Positions 54,496 to 63,061 of a stretch of DNA of 63,142 nt are shown here, one piece after another. The stretch spans positions 546,408 through 609,549 of the forward strand of contig NWQL01000001.1 of assembly GCA_002798175.1 (NCBI GenBank). The letters run 5' to 3'. How positions within the stretch are numbered: position 1 is the first letter of the stretch; every line of letters starts with the position of its first letter. The translations under genes were made by a program, and so were the position numbers. The stretch is from Lysobacteraceae bacterium NML91-0213 (GTDB lineage: Bacteria; Pseudomonadota; Gammaproteobacteria; Xanthomonadales; Xanthomonadaceae). The notes beneath the pieces were generated by a model, which was given only the letters and a program-made list of their open reading frames with translations, did no database searches and was not told the DNA's origin.

Positions 54496-54911
54496 GCGAC
54501 GTCAAGGCAAACGTGACGGCTGCGCCGGTGCGCCGCGACCTCCGCACCCCGCTGGCGCGTGCGCTCGGCCTGGGCTCGGGCAAGTCGGGCACGTCGCATT
54601 TCTGGTGGATCCGGGTGACCGCGGTGGTGCTGGCGCTGCTGGTGCCGTGGCTGGTCGGCCTGCTGGTGTCGATGATCGGCGCCGACCTCGACAGCGTGCG
54701 CGAGACCATCGCGCGGCCGTGGAACGCGATCCTGCTGACGCTGTTCGCGGTGTCGATGTTCTGGCACACGCGGATGGGCCTGCAGACGATCATCGAGGAC
54801 TACATCCACACCCGTTCGCTCGAGATCGCGCTGCAGTTCCTCGCGATCGTTGCCTGCACGCTCGGCGCGCTTGCCTCGCTGTACGCGATCGCCCGCATCG
54901 CGCTCCTGTAA
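54492..54911 (+). CDS. sdhD: succinate dehydrogenase membrane anchor subunit
   Basis: A 139-residue second anchor with three membrane helices. The heme and quinone-site residues are in SMFWHTRMGLQTIIEDYIHT. The N-terminal ~30 residues are cytoplasmic and include RTPLARALGLGSGKSGTSHF. It is translationally coupled to sdhC. 154 nt separate it from sdhA, containing a REP-like hairpin. Confidence 0.94.
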   Translation: MSDVKANVTAAPVRRDLRTPLARALGLGSGKSGTSHFWWIRVTAVVLALLVPWLVGLLVSMIGADLDSVRETIARPWNAILLTLFAVSMFWHTRMGLQTIIEDYIHTRSLEIALQFLAIVACTLGALASLYAIARIALL

Positions 54912-54982
54912 TTCCGCAGTGTCCGAAGCCCCGGAGTATCGGGGCGAGGGTGCCGTCGAAGCGGCTCCCGCCGACACTTTCG

Positions 54983-55008
54983 CCCCTCTCCCGCGTGCGG
55001 GAGAGGGG
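54983..55008. repeat. REP-like palindrome between sdhD and sdhA
   Basis: CCCCTCTCCCGC (54983-54994) pairs perfectly with GCGGGAGAGGGG (54997-55008), followed by ATGGGGTGAGGG. This pattern (CCCTCTCCC...GGGAGAGGG + TGGGGTGAGGG) is familiar as a dispersed intergenic repeat in many proteobacteria. It could stabilise the sdhC-sdhD mRNA or attenuate transcription within the operon. Confidence 0.65.
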
Positions 55009-55065
55009 ATGGGGTGAGGGCCAGGGCGCATCGCCGCCGCCTCCCCGCGCAACCAGAGACCCAGC

Positions 55066-56856
55066 ATGACCTCGACCTACAAGATCACCGAACACAAGTA
55101 CGACATGGTCGTCGTCGGCGCCGGCGGCGCCGGCCTGCGTGCCACCTTCGGCCTCGCCGCCAAGGGGCTGCAGACCGCCTGCCTGACCAAGGTGTTCCCC
55201 ACGCGCTCGCACACCGTGGCCGCGCAGGGCGGGATCTCCGCCGCGCTGGGCAACATGGGCGAGGACGACTGGCGCTACCACTTCTACGACACCATCAAGG
55301 GTTCGGACTGGCTGGGCGACCAGGACGCCATCCAGTACATGTGCCGCGAGGCGATCCCGGCGATCATCGAGCTCGAGCACCAGGGCGTGCCGTTCTCGCG
55401 CACCGAGGAGGGCAAGATCTACCAGCGCCCCTTCGGCGGCATGACCACGCACTACGGCAAGGGCACCGCGCAGCGCACCTGCGCCGCGGCCGACCGCACC
55501 GGCCACGCGATGCTGCACACGCTGTACCAGCAGTCGCTCAAGCACGACGCGCGCTTCTTCATCGAGTACTTCGCGCTCGACCTGATCATGGACGAGGACG
55601 GCGCCTGCCGCGGCGTGCTCGCACTCGACATGGCCGAGGGCACGCTGCACCTGTTCCGCGCCCACGGTGTGGTGCTGGCCACCGGCGGCTACGGCCGCGC
55701 GTACTTCTCGGCGACCTCCGCGCACACCTGCACCGGTGATGGCGGCGGCATGGCGCTGCGCGCAGGGCTCGGCCTGCAGGACATGGAGTTCGTGCAGTTC
55801 CATCCCACCGGCATCTACGGCGCCGGCTGCCTGATCACCGAGGGCGTGCGAGGCGAAGGCGGCATCCTGCGCAACGCGCAGGGCGAGCGTTTCATGGAGC
55901 GCTACGCGCCCAACGCCAAGGACCTCGCCTCGCGCGACGTCGTCAGCCGTTCGATGACCATCGAGATCCGCGAAGGCCGCGGCGTCGGTGCCGACAAGGA
56001 CCACATCCACCTCGACCTGACCCACCTCGATCCCAGCGACATCCACGAGAAGCTGCCCGGCATCGCCGAGAGCGCGCGGATCTTCGCCGGCGTCGACGTG
56101 ACCCGGCAGCCGATCCCCGTCATCCCGACCGTCCACTACAACATGGGCGGCATCCCGACCAACTACCGCGGCGAAGTCGTCCAGCTCAAGGACGGCAACC
56201 CGGATGCGATCGTGCCGGGCCTGTACGCGATCGGCGAGGCCGCCTGCGTGTCGGTGCACGGTGCAAACCGCCTGGGCTCCAACTCCCTGCTCGACCTGGT
56301 GGTGTTCGGCCGCGCGGTGGCCAACCGCTGCGCCGAGACGATCAAGAGCGGCGCGCCGCACAAGCGCCTCGCCGACGATGCCTGCGACCGTTCGCTGGCC
56401 AACCTCGACGCGCTGCGCCACGCCACCGGCAGCACGCCGACCGCGGAGATCCGCGACCGCATGCAGCGCACGATGCAGATCGACGCCGCGGTGTTCCGCA
56501 CCGGGCAGACGCTGGCCGAAGGCGTGCAGAAGATCCGCGAGATCCATGCATCGTTCGCAGACGTCAAGGTCAGCGACCGGTCGCTGGTGTGGAACTCGGA
56601 CCTGATCGAGACCTTCGAGCTGCAGAACCTGCTCGGCCAGGCCCTGGCGACGATCGTCTCGGCGGAGAACCGCAAGGAGTCGCGCGGCGCGCATGCGCGC
56701 GAGGACTTCCCCGACCGCAACGACACCGAGTGGCAGAAGCACACCCTGTGCTGGGTGGACGAGGCCGGCAACACCAGCATCGACTACCGCCCGGTGCACA
56801 TGTACACGCTCGACGACGAGGTCCAGGTCGTCCCGCCCGTCGCCCGCGTCTACTGA
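55066..56856 (+). CDS. sdhA: succinate dehydrogenase flavoprotein subunit
   Basis: A 596-residue FAD subunit of complex II. It has the dinucleotide fold [20 protein letters not shown], the covalent FAD His49 in [16 protein letters not shown], and active-site segments [17 protein letters not shown] and RGEGGILRN. The C-terminus ends [14 protein letters not shown] as in other SdhA. An ATG at 55066 follows the REP-like hairpin by about 57 nt. Confidence 0.97.
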   Translation: MTSTYKITEHKYDMVVVGAGGAGLRATFGLAAKGLQTACLTKVFPTRSHTVAAQGGISAALGNMGEDDWRYHFYDTIKGSDWLGDQDAIQYMCREAIPAIIELEHQGVPFSRTEEGKIYQRPFGGMTTHYGKGTAQRTCAAADRTGHAMLHTLYQQSLKHDARFFIEYFALDLIMDEDGACRGVLALDMAEGTLHLFRAHGVVLATGGYGRAYFSATSAHTCTGDGGGMALRAGLGLQDMEFVQFHPTGIYGAGCLITEGVRGEGGILRNAQGERFMERYAPNAKDLASRDVVSRSMTIEIREGRGVGADKDHIHLDLTHLDPSDIHEKLPGIAESARIFAGVDVTRQPIPVIPTVHYNMGGIPTNYRGEVVQLKDGNPDAIVPGLYAIGEAACVSVHGANRLGSNSLLDLVVFGRAVANRCAETIKSGAPHKRLADDACDRSLANLDALRHATGSTPTAEIRDRMQRTMQIDAAVFRTGQTLAEGVQKIREIHASFADVKVSDRSLVWNSDLIETFELQNLLGQALATIVSAENRKESRGAHAREDFPDRNDTEWQKHTLCWVDEAGNTSIDYRPVHMYTLDDEVQVVPPVARVY

Positions 56857-56886
56857 CCGGGTGACCGAACCAGGAGCGAGTCCGGT

Positions 56887-57114
56887 ATGGTTTTCAGCGA
56901 TCAGTTCATGATGCTCTGGGTGCTCGGCGTCATCGCCGCAGCGCTGGTGCTGCGCATGCTCTACGTGCGCAATGCACGGCTCGCGCAGATCATGTTCTGG
57001 GTACTGCTGACAATCTTCGCGACCCCGTTGGGTGCGCTGGTTGTCTATCTGCTGCTCCGTACCGTCCGAGTCCCACAGCTGGCGCCCAAGTCGCCCGCCA
57101 ATACCGAGATTTGA
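56887..57114 (+). CDS. hypothetical two-helix membrane protein inside the sdh operon
   Basis: A 75-residue protein not recognised. Two hydrophobic helices (~8-24, [17 protein letters not shown], and ~34-58, [20 protein letters not shown]) are separated by a basic turn (YVRNARLA), with a short polar tail. CAGGAGCGAG precedes the ATG. It lies 30 nt after sdhA and 2 nt before the sdhB start, so it must be co-transcribed. An accessory role in complex II is a guess from context. Confidence 0.8.
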   Translation: MVFSDQFMMLWVLGVIAAALVLRMLYVRNARLAQIMFWVLLTIFATPLGALVVYLLLRTVRVPQLAPKSPANTEI

Positions 57115-57116
57115 CC

Positions 57117-57905
57117 GTGGCCGCATTCTCCCTTCCGCAGAACTCGAAGATCCAGCAGGGTCGCCACTTCCCGGCGACCGGCGCCACGCGCGTGCGGACC
57201 TTCAAGGTCTACCGCTGGAACCCGGACGACGGGCGCAACCCGAGCGTCGACACCTACGAGGTCGACCTCGACAGGTGCGGCCCGATGGTTCTCGACGCGC
57301 TGATCAAGATCAAGAACGAGATCGACCCCACGCTCACCTTCCGCCGCTCGTGCCGCGAAGGCATCTGCGGGTCGTGCGCGATGAACATCGACGGCACCAA
57401 CACGCTGGCGTGCACCAAGGCCATCGACGACTGCGGCAAGGGCAAGGGCGAGGTACCGGTCTACCCGCTGCCGCACATGCCGGTGGTCAAGGACCTGGTG
57501 CCCGACCTCACCCACTTCTACGCCCAGTACGCCTCGATCAGGCCGTGGCTGCGTACGCAGAGCGCGCCGCCGCCGGATCGCGAGCGCCTGCAGTCCAAGG
57601 AAGACCGCGCCAAGCTCGACGGCCTCTATGAGTGCATCCTGTGCGCCTGCTGCAGCACCGCGTGCCCCAGCTACTGGTGGAACGGCGACCGCTACCTCGG
57701 CCCGGCGATCCTGCTGCAGGCATATCGCTGGATCATCGACAGCCGCGACGAGGACACCGGCGCGCGCCTCGACGACCTGGAAGATCCGTTCAAGCTCTAC
57801 CGCTGCCACACCATCATGAACTGCACGCGGACCTGCCCGAAGGGGCTGAACCCCGCCAAGGCCATCGGTCAGATCAAGCAGTTGATGCTGGCGCGCCACG
57901 GTTGA
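57117..57905 (+). CDS. sdhB: succinate dehydrogenase iron-sulfur subunit
   Basis: A 262-residue Fe-S subunit. The 2Fe-2S site is [16 protein letters not shown] with a following LACTK; the 4Fe-4S and 3Fe-4S sites are in [16 protein letters not shown] and [17 protein letters not shown]. The start is GTG (57117), 2 nt after the preceding stop; a TTG 6 nt earlier is less likely. Confidence 0.96.
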   Translation: MAAFSLPQNSKIQQGRHFPATGATRVRTFKVYRWNPDDGRNPSVDTYEVDLDRCGPMVLDALIKIKNEIDPTLTFRRSCREGICGSCAMNIDGTNTLACTKAIDDCGKGKGEVPVYPLPHMPVVKDLVPDLTHFYAQYASIRPWLRTQSAPPPDRERLQSKEDRAKLDGLYECILCACCSTACPSYWWNGDRYLGPAILLQAYRWIIDSRDEDTGARLDDLEDPFKLYRCHTIMNCTRTCPKGLNPAKAIGQIKQLMLARHG

Positions 57906-57952
57906 TGCACACCGCGCCGGCACCTGCCGGCGCGTTCGTATCCGGGGGAGTG

Positions 57953-58378
57953 ATGGTGACCAGCAATCCGATCGTGTGGCCCGGCGTGGCGATGGTCGCG
58001 CTGAGCTTCGCGGTGGCTTCGGTGATGTACCGCCGTCGCATCGGGCAGATGGTGCGCGAACGCATCCCGCCGCAGTCGGTCGCGCTGTCGGCGCAACTGG
58101 CCACCCGGCTCACCGACACCCGCGCCTCGGACAACTACCGCAACCTGTTCGAGCTGCCGGTGCTGTTCTACTTCGGCATCGCCCTGGCGTTTGCGGCAGG
58201 CGTGGACGACGCATGGGTGGTGGGGCTCGCATGGGGTTTCGTCGCCCTGCGCATCGCCCACAGCGCCATCCAGTGCGGCTACAACAGGGTGATGCACCGC
58301 TTCCGCGTGTTCCTGCTGGGCACCGGCGTGCTGCTGATGTTCTGGATCCGCCTCGGCTGGCTGCTGGCGCAGGCATGA
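57953..58378 (+). CDS. MAPEG family membrane protein
   Basis: A 141-residue protein with four membrane helices and the family segments [17 protein letters not shown] and [24 protein letters not shown] proteins include microsomal glutathione transferases; no bacterial substrate is implied. The start [14 protein letters not shown] follows a strong GGGGAG; a longer frame from 57905 (TGATG with the sdhB stop) is the alternative. The stop overlaps the sdhE start (ATGA). Confidence 0.85.
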   Translation: MVTSNPIVWPGVAMVALSFAVASVMYRRRIGQMVRERIPPQSVALSAQLATRLTDTRASDNYRNLFELPVLFYFGIALAFAAGVDDAWVVGLAWGFVALRIAHSAIQCGYNRVMHRFRVFLLGTGVLLMFWIRLGWLLAQA

Positions 58379-58635
58379 GCACGCACGACGACCCGGAACT
58401 CAAGCGCCTGCGCTGGCGCTGCCGCCGCGGCATGCGCGAACTCGACGTGCTGTTCAATGCATACCTCGACCGCGCGTGGCCAACGGCGTCCGACGCCGAA
58501 CGCGGTGTCTTCCTACAGCTGATGGACTGCGAGGACGATAGGCTCTGGCGCTGGTTCATGGGCTACGAGGACGTCCCCGATGCCAGCCTCAGAGGTCTCG
58601 TCGAACACATGCGTTCGCTCCAGAAACAGCGCTGA
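58375..58635 (+). CDS. sdhE: succinate dehydrogenase flavinylation factor SdhE
   Basis: An 86-residue protein that promotes covalent FAD attachment to SdhA. The key RGMRELD segment (RGxxE motif) is in [16 protein letters not shown], followed by [20 protein letters not shown] and a conserved WFMG. It overlaps the MAPEG gene by 4 nt and the following ygfX-like gene by 56 nt. Earlier naming as an antitoxin (CptB) is not supported by current understanding. Confidence 0.92.
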   Translation: MSTHDDPELKRLRWRCRRGMRELDVLFNAYLDRAWPTASDAERGVFLQLMDCEDDRLWRWFMGYEDVPDASLRGLVEHMRSLQKQR

Positions 58636-59050
58636 CGGCGGCTCCGTCGGCTGGGCGCCGTCGCGCTGGCTGCTGGCCGCGCTGCTGCTGATGACCGCGC
58701 TGGCGCCACTTGCGATCCTGGCATCGGAGATGCCGCGGCCTGCCGCCTGGCCGCTCACGCTGCTTGCCTGCGCATGCGGCGTGGTCATCGCGCGGCGCGA
58801 AGCGCGCCGGCCTCCGCGCACGCTGCACTTCCCGGGCAATGGGCGCGTCGAGGTGGATGGGCAGGGCGTCGAGGATTTCGAACTGGAATGGCGTGGCCCG
58901 CTGGCATTCGCGCGCTGGCGCGATGCGCAGGGCCGCGTACAGCGCCTTGCGTGGTGGCCCGACACCCTGCCGCCGGCCGCGCGCCGTGAACTCCGACTGG
59001 CCGCGTCGGCCACGCACACTGCGCGCAGGGCACCGTCGATGGCACCATAA
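58580..59050 (+). CDS. YgfX/CptA-like membrane protein
   Basis: A 156-residue protein with two membrane helices (~30-48 and ~54-70: [34 protein letters not shown]) and a C-terminal beta domain ([38 protein letters not shown]). Topology and its place after sdhE match YgfX of E. coli. The only start is ATG 58580, which makes a 56-nt overlap with sdhE; a GAGG lies 8 nt upstream. Confidence 0.75.
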   Translation: MPASEVSSNTCVRSRNSADGGSVGWAPSRWLLAALLLMTALAPLAILASEMPRPAAWPLTLLACACGVVIARREARRPPRTLHFPGNGRVEVDGQGVEDFELEWRGPLAFARWRDAQGRVQRLAWWPDTLPPAARRELRLAASATHTARRAPSMAP

Positions 59051-59095
59051 GGCTCTTGTGCCGGTGCAGACCGCCGGCGTCCCACGCGAGCCCCG

Positions 59096-60337
59096 ATGTT
59101 CAGACCCCTGTCCGCCTCAATCGGCCTGCGCTACCTGCGCGCCAAGCGACGCAACGGCTTCATCTCCTTCATCTCGCTCGCCTCCATCCTCGGCATCGCC
59201 ATCGGCGTGGCCGCGCTGATCACCACGCTGGCGGTGATGACCGGCTTCCAGCGCGAGATCCGCGACCGCCTGCTGCAGATGTCCGCGCATGCCACGGTGA
59301 GCGCCGACAGCGGCACGATGGAGAACTGGCGCTACGCCGTGGACATCGCCGAACGCGATGCGCGCGTGGCCGGTGCCGCACCCTACGTGCAGAGCGAGGC
59401 GCTGATCGCCGGCCCCAACCGCCAGCCGGCCCTGCTGCAGGGCGTGCTGCCGGCGCAGGAAAAGCACGTCTCGGTGATCGCCGACCGGATGGTGGAAGGC
59501 GAGTTCGATTCGCTGGAAGCCGGCAGCTTCAACATCATCCTCGGCCGCGAGCTCGCGCTGTGGCTGGGCGTGCGCGTGGGCGACCAGGTGGTGGTCACCA
59601 CCGACTTCCAGGCCACGCCGATGGGCGCGGTGCCGCAGTTGAAGCGCTACACCGTGAGCGGCCTGTTCGAGGCCGGCCACCAGCAGTTCGACCGCAACCT
59701 TGCCCTCGTCAACATGGCCGACCTGCAGCGCGTGCAGAGGCTGGGCGAGGGCGTGACCGGCGTGCGCCTGCGCCTGCACGACATGAACCAGGCATGGGAT
59801 GTCGCCCGCGACCTCGCCATCGCCCTGCAGGGCCCGTACCGGGTGAGTGACTGGAGCCGCGAGAACGCCAACATGTTCCGCGCGCTGCGGCTGGAAAAGA
59901 CCATGATCGCGATCCTGCTGTCGCTGATCATCGCGATGGGCGCCTTCAACCTGGTGTCGTCGCAGGTGATGCTGGTCACCGACAAGCAGGCCGACATCGC
60001 CATCATGCGCACGCTGGGCATGCCGCCCGGCGGCATCCTGCGGGTGTTCATCGTGCAGGGCACGCTGATCGGCGTGATCGGCACCGTGCTGGGCGTGATC
60101 GGCGGCGTGCTGCTCACCCTCAACCTCGAACACATCCTGCGTGCGATCGAATCCGCGTTCGACGTGGTGCTGATCCCGCCCGACGTCTACTACATCACCG
60201 GCCTGCCCACCGAGCTGCGCGCCGACGACGTCACCATCATCGCGCTGGTGGCGCTGGCGATGGCCTTCCTTGCCACGATCTACCCGGCATGGCGTGCATC
60301 GCGCACCGCCCCGGCGGAGGCGCTGCGTTATGAGTGA
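59096..60337 (+). CDS. lolC: lipoprotein-releasing ABC transporter permease LolC/E
   Basis: A 413-residue permease of the LolCDE transporter that releases outer-membrane lipoproteins to LolA. It opens with [20 protein letters not shown], followed by one membrane helix (~22-46), a large periplasmic domain, and three C-terminal helices (FtsX domain, ~268-400). It overlaps lolD by 8 nt. A separate lolE is not present; a single LolC-type permease may serve both roles. Confidence 0.93.
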   Translation: MFRPLSASIGLRYLRAKRRNGFISFISLASILGIAIGVAALITTLAVMTGFQREIRDRLLQMSAHATVSADSGTMENWRYAVDIAERDARVAGAAPYVQSEALIAGPNRQPALLQGVLPAQEKHVSVIADRMVEGEFDSLEAGSFNIILGRELALWLGVRVGDQVVVTTDFQATPMGAVPQLKRYTVSGLFEAGHQQFDRNLALVNMADLQRVQRLGEGVTGVRLRLHDMNQAWDVARDLAIALQGPYRVSDWSRENANMFRALRLEKTMIAILLSLIIAMGAFNLVSSQVMLVTDKQADIAIMRTLGMPPGGILRVFIVQGTLIGVIGTVLGVIGGVLLTLNLEHILRAIESAFDVVLIPPDVYYITGLPTELRADDVTIIALVALAMAFLATIYPAWRASRTAPAEALRYE

Positions 60338-61124
60338 GCACCACGATCCCGTGCCGACCACGCTGCTGCCGCGCGAAGGCCAGCCGGCCACCGCGCCCGG
60401 CATGCCGGTCATCCGCGCCGAGGCACTCGGCAAGACCTACCGCGAGGGCAAGCTCAACACCCCGGTGTTCGACGGCCTCGACCTCGACGTCCACCCCGGC
60501 GAGACGGTGGCGATCATCGGTGCCTCCGGTGCCGGCAAGAGCACGTTGCTGCACCTGCTGGGCGGGCTGGACGTGCCCACCGCCGGCGAGGTCTACGTCG
60601 ACGGCCACCGCATGAGCGCGCTGTCGGATCGCGCGCGTGGTGCCCTGCGCAACCGCGCGCTCGGCTTCGTCTACCAGTTCCACCACCTGCTACCCGAGTT
60701 CACCGCGCTGGAGAACGTGATGCTGCCGGCGCTGCTCACCGGGCAGGCGGTGGATGGCGAGAAGCGCGGCAGGCCACCGGCGATCGCCGAAGTGGAGCCC
60801 AAGGCGCGCGAACTGCTGGAATCGGTCGGCCTCGGCCACCGCCTGCAGCACAAGCCCGGCGAACTCTCCGGCGGCGAACGCCAGCGCGCCGCCGTGGCGC
60901 GCGCACTGGTCAACCGCCCGGCCTGCGTGCTCGGCGACGAGCCCACCGGCAACCTCGACGACCGCACCGCCGGCACCGTGTTCGACCTGATGCTCGACCT
61001 CAACCGCGCCCAGCGCACCAGCCTGGTACTGGTCACCCACGACCGCAGCCTCGCCCGGCGTCTGGACCGCGTGCTGGAACTGCACGAAGGCAAGTTGAGG
61101 GAAGTGGCGCCGTCTGCGGTGTGA
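60330..61124 (+). CDS. lolD: lipoprotein-releasing ABC transporter ATP-binding protein LolD
   Basis: A 264-residue ABC ATPase. Walker A is [17 protein letters not shown], the Q-loop is in [19 protein letters not shown], the signature is [15 protein letters not shown] and Walker B is [15 protein letters not shown]. An N-terminal extension of ~25 residues precedes [18 protein letters not shown] 60330 overlaps the lolC stop, and an in-frame ATG lies at 60402. Confidence 0.94.
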   Translation: MSEHHDPVPTTLLPREGQPATAPGMPVIRAEALGKTYREGKLNTPVFDGLDLDVHPGETVAIIGASGAGKSTLLHLLGGLDVPTAGEVYVDGHRMSALSDRARGALRNRALGFVYQFHHLLPEFTALENVMLPALLTGQAVDGEKRGRPPAIAEVEPKARELLESVGLGHRLQHKPGELSGGERQRAAVARALVNRPACVLGDEPTGNLDDRTAGTVFDLMLDLNRAQRTSLVLVTHDRSLARRLDRVLELHEGKLREVAPSAV

Positions 61125-61197
61125 TCGTCGCAGGAGGCCGGCAATGCGCGTGATCGCGCGCCGGGCGTCCGCGTACTGCCGTAAACCAGGAAACGGC

Positions 61198-61728
61198 ATG
61201 AGTTCAGTGTTTCGCCGCGCGCTGCCCTATGGCCTCGCCGTTGCGCTGGTGGCGAGCGCCGCCCATCTGGGCTGGGAGTACACCCACGGCGGCGTCGCGA
61301 GCCATCACCTGCTGGCCCGGCCTGATTTGCCGGCCGTATCAAACTGGTGGGGTCTGCTGATCCCGCCTTTGCTGGGGTGGCTCGCATCGTGGATGGCCGT
61401 GCGCCGCGCCGCCGTGGACGGCCGGGCGGCGAACCGGTCGGTATCCGCGTTCCTGGGCGCCCTGCTGGTCGGCCTGGCGCTGTCCTTCTCCTTCGCCGCG
61501 GGTTACGCGTCGCTTGCCAGCGGCATCTTCTTCACTGCACTGGCGGCCGGGTTGTTGCTGCCGACGTACCGGGCGGAGTACGTGTTCGGTTTCGTGCTGG
61601 GAATGACGTTCGTGCTCGGGTCGGTGTTGCCGGCCGCTGCGGCGGCCGTTGGCGCCGCCATCTCCGCGGCCGCCCATTTCCTGATACGTCCGATAATGGC
61701 TGGGCTTCTTCGTGCAGTCCGGGCCTGA
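61198..61728 (+). CDS. hypothetical polytopic membrane protein
   Basis: A 176-residue hydrophobic protein with about five membrane helices (for example YGLAVALVASAAHLGWEY, WWGLLIPPLLGWLASWMA, ALLVGLALSFSFAAGYASL) and short charged loops. The family was not recognised. The start MSSVFRRALPYG has AGGAAA upstream; an ATG 54 nt earlier also exists. The gene is complete. Its stop is followed directly, in the same frame, by the transporter remnant below. Confidence 0.7.
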   Translation: MSSVFRRALPYGLAVALVASAAHLGWEYTHGGVASHHLLARPDLPAVSNWWGLLIPPLLGWLASWMAVRRAAVDGRAANRSVSAFLGALLVGLALSFSFAAGYASLASGIFFTALAAGLLLPTYRAEYVFGFVLGMTFVLGSVLPAAAAAVGAAISAAAHFLIRPIMAGLLRAVRA

Positions 61729-62262
61729 GAGCTCGTCCCCGCGCAGGACGGCCCGACATGGTTGCGCGTGTTCTGGGCAGTACTGACCGCGGTGCTCACC
61801 GTGGCGATGCTGCTGGCCGGCGGCGTCACCACGATGGAATACGCCACGCTGATCTCCGCCCTGCCGGTCACGGTGATCGCCTATCTGGTGATGGCCTCGT
61901 TCCACAAGGTGCTGCGCATGGAGCGCGCCGAGCGCCTTCCGCGCCTTCGATTCCAGGTCGCCATCGTCGAAGCGGCGGTGCCGATGTTCAGCCGCCGCAT
62001 GTCGCGCGAGATCGACGTTTATTACCGGTTGGAGGTGTTCACCTAGACCGCCTCCGGCGGCTACGACCTGATGGGCCTGACCAGGCAGCAGGTGATCGAC
62101 GACGTGCTGGAGCGCTACGAAGCGCACCTGGCCTTTCTCACCGTTTTCAGCGAGCGCGACCCGCCTCGGTACTTGTCTCCCTCGATCCTGTCGACCGACG
62201 AGCACTCCGCGGTGCCGAAGGACGCGGGCGACGTGCAGGACCTGGGCGAGGAGCGGAAATAG
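61729..62262 (+). pseudogene. BCCT family (betaine/choline/carnitine) transporter, decayed C-terminal remnant
   Basis: The frame reads a transporter C-terminus: a late membrane segment (RVFWAVLTAVLTVAMLLAGG, then ATLISALPVTVIAYLVMASF) and a cytoplasmic tail with VYYRLEVFT and GYDLMGLTRQQVIDDVLERY. Three lesions are visible. The N-terminal ~10 helices are missing, the tail is internally shortened between ERAER and LPRLRFQV, and an in-frame TAG stands at 62044-62046. The family call rests on the BCCT-like final helix and tail pattern. Confidence 0.75.
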
Positions 62263-62613
62263 CCCGCGATCGCGGTTGACGCCGGCATCCGTGCCGGCGA
62301 ACAATCGGGACGTTCGTCACGCTCTGGGGAGAGCGGACAGGGAGAGGGAATGGCAGGGAGGGCCGTGGGGATCGTGGCGCCACACTGCGCGCCTACGAAT
62401 GCGATCGTTGAATAGTTATGGCAAAACGCCTCCCTGCGCCGGGCGTGTGCGGCTGCGCATGCTGGCGGCGGTGCATAACCCAGGTGTCTAAATCGGGCGC
62501 AGAGCTGGCTTCGGTTGTAAGTTACTGAAATTGGAAGCCCAGCTTTCTCGACCGGAGCTGGAAATTGGCTATGAACGGGTCCGGTTTATCGGGCAACTTG
62601 GTATCGAATAGGT
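62263..62613. other. gene-free spacer before the cassette
   Basis: About 350 nt without a supported gene. It has a palindrome CCGCGATCGCGG (about 62265) and a GCCGGC...GCCGGC hairpin (62281-62298) next to the pseudogene. From about 62400 onward base composition becomes visibly AT-richer than the rest of the window. No integrase gene and no clear attI were recognised. Confidence 0.55.
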
Positions 62614-62620
62614 GTTAGGG
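62614..62620 (+). other. integron core site (R'-like) at cassette start
   Basis: GTTAGGG, matching GTTRRRY except at the last base. Its ten-base extension GTTAGGGCGC (62614-62623) is the exact complement of 62985-62994 at the other end of the ORF, as expected for a gene cassette. Recombination would fall between G62614 and T62615. Confidence 0.6.
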
Positions 62621-62633
62621 CGCTCGAAAAGAC

Positions 62634-62993
62634 ATGCTGCTAGTGACACTTATAGCAATTACCTTCGCTATTGCTTTAGCAGCCCTTGGCGCATGGCGTT
62701 ATGGCATTAGCAAGCCTACTTCCAGTTCTCTTGCCTTTGGCACGGTTGCTTTCTCGGCTATCGTATTCTCTGTGTTCGCAGCTTATGCTTTCTACGTTCT
62801 GATTGGCGCAGCTGCCAACGGAATCATCCCTTGCAGATCAACTCGCTGCGGCAGTAGTGACGCTCACTTGGCTTCTGGTCCGGCAAGGTTCTGGCTGCTG
62901 TATGGTTTCTACTGGATCACAGGCTTACTGTGCTCCTTCTTGGGCATGCTATCTGCAACTCTCGCAGCCAAGCGGCGTGGCGGCGCGCCCTAA
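62634..62993 (+). CDS. cassette-borne hypothetical membrane protein
   Basis: A 119-residue protein with about three membrane helices (LLVTLIAITFAIALAALGAW, VAFSAIVFSVFAAYAFYVLI, FWLLYGFYWITGLLCSFLGM) and a short polar loop with two Cys (IIPCRSTRCG). No family was recognised. It is AT-richer than the rest of the window. The ATG is 13 nt after the GTTAGGG core site, and the TAA stop lies inside the attC inverse core site, the usual layout of an integron cassette gene. Confidence 0.65.
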   Translation: MLLVTLIAITFAIALAALGAWRYGISKPTSSSLAFGTVAFSAIVFSVFAAYAFYVLIGAAANGIIPCRSTRCGSSDAHLASGPARFWLLYGFYWITGLLCSFLGMLSATLAAKRRGGAP

Positions 62994-63046
62994 CAGTTCA
63001 TTCAAGCCGACCGCCACAAGTGGCGGCGGCTTAATTCAGCAACTGT
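62988..63046 (+). other. attC-like recombination site (truncated)
   Basis: CCCTAAC (62988-62994) is the inverse core site. An imperfect palindrome follows: AAGCCG-A-CCGCCAC pairs with GTGGCGG-CGGCTT with an extrahelical A, and ACAGTT (62993-62998) with AACTGT (63041-63046). The expected distal core GTTAGGG breaks off after GT; foreign sequence follows. Length (~60 nt) and asymmetry fit attC of the Xanthomonas/Pseudomonas type. Confidence 0.65.
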
Positions 63047-63061
63047 CTTGAAGCGTACCGC

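Noticed and set aside
58375..59050. sdhE-ygfX as a toxin-antitoxin (CptBA) pair
   Set aside because: SdhE carries the RGxxE flavinylation motif and sits in the sdh operon, so the FAD-assembly role is the better explanation.
62634..62993. Toxin or antitoxin encoded by the cassette
   Set aside because: Cassettes often carry toxin-antitoxin genes, but this ORF is a three-helix membrane protein with no toxin motif and no partner ORF.
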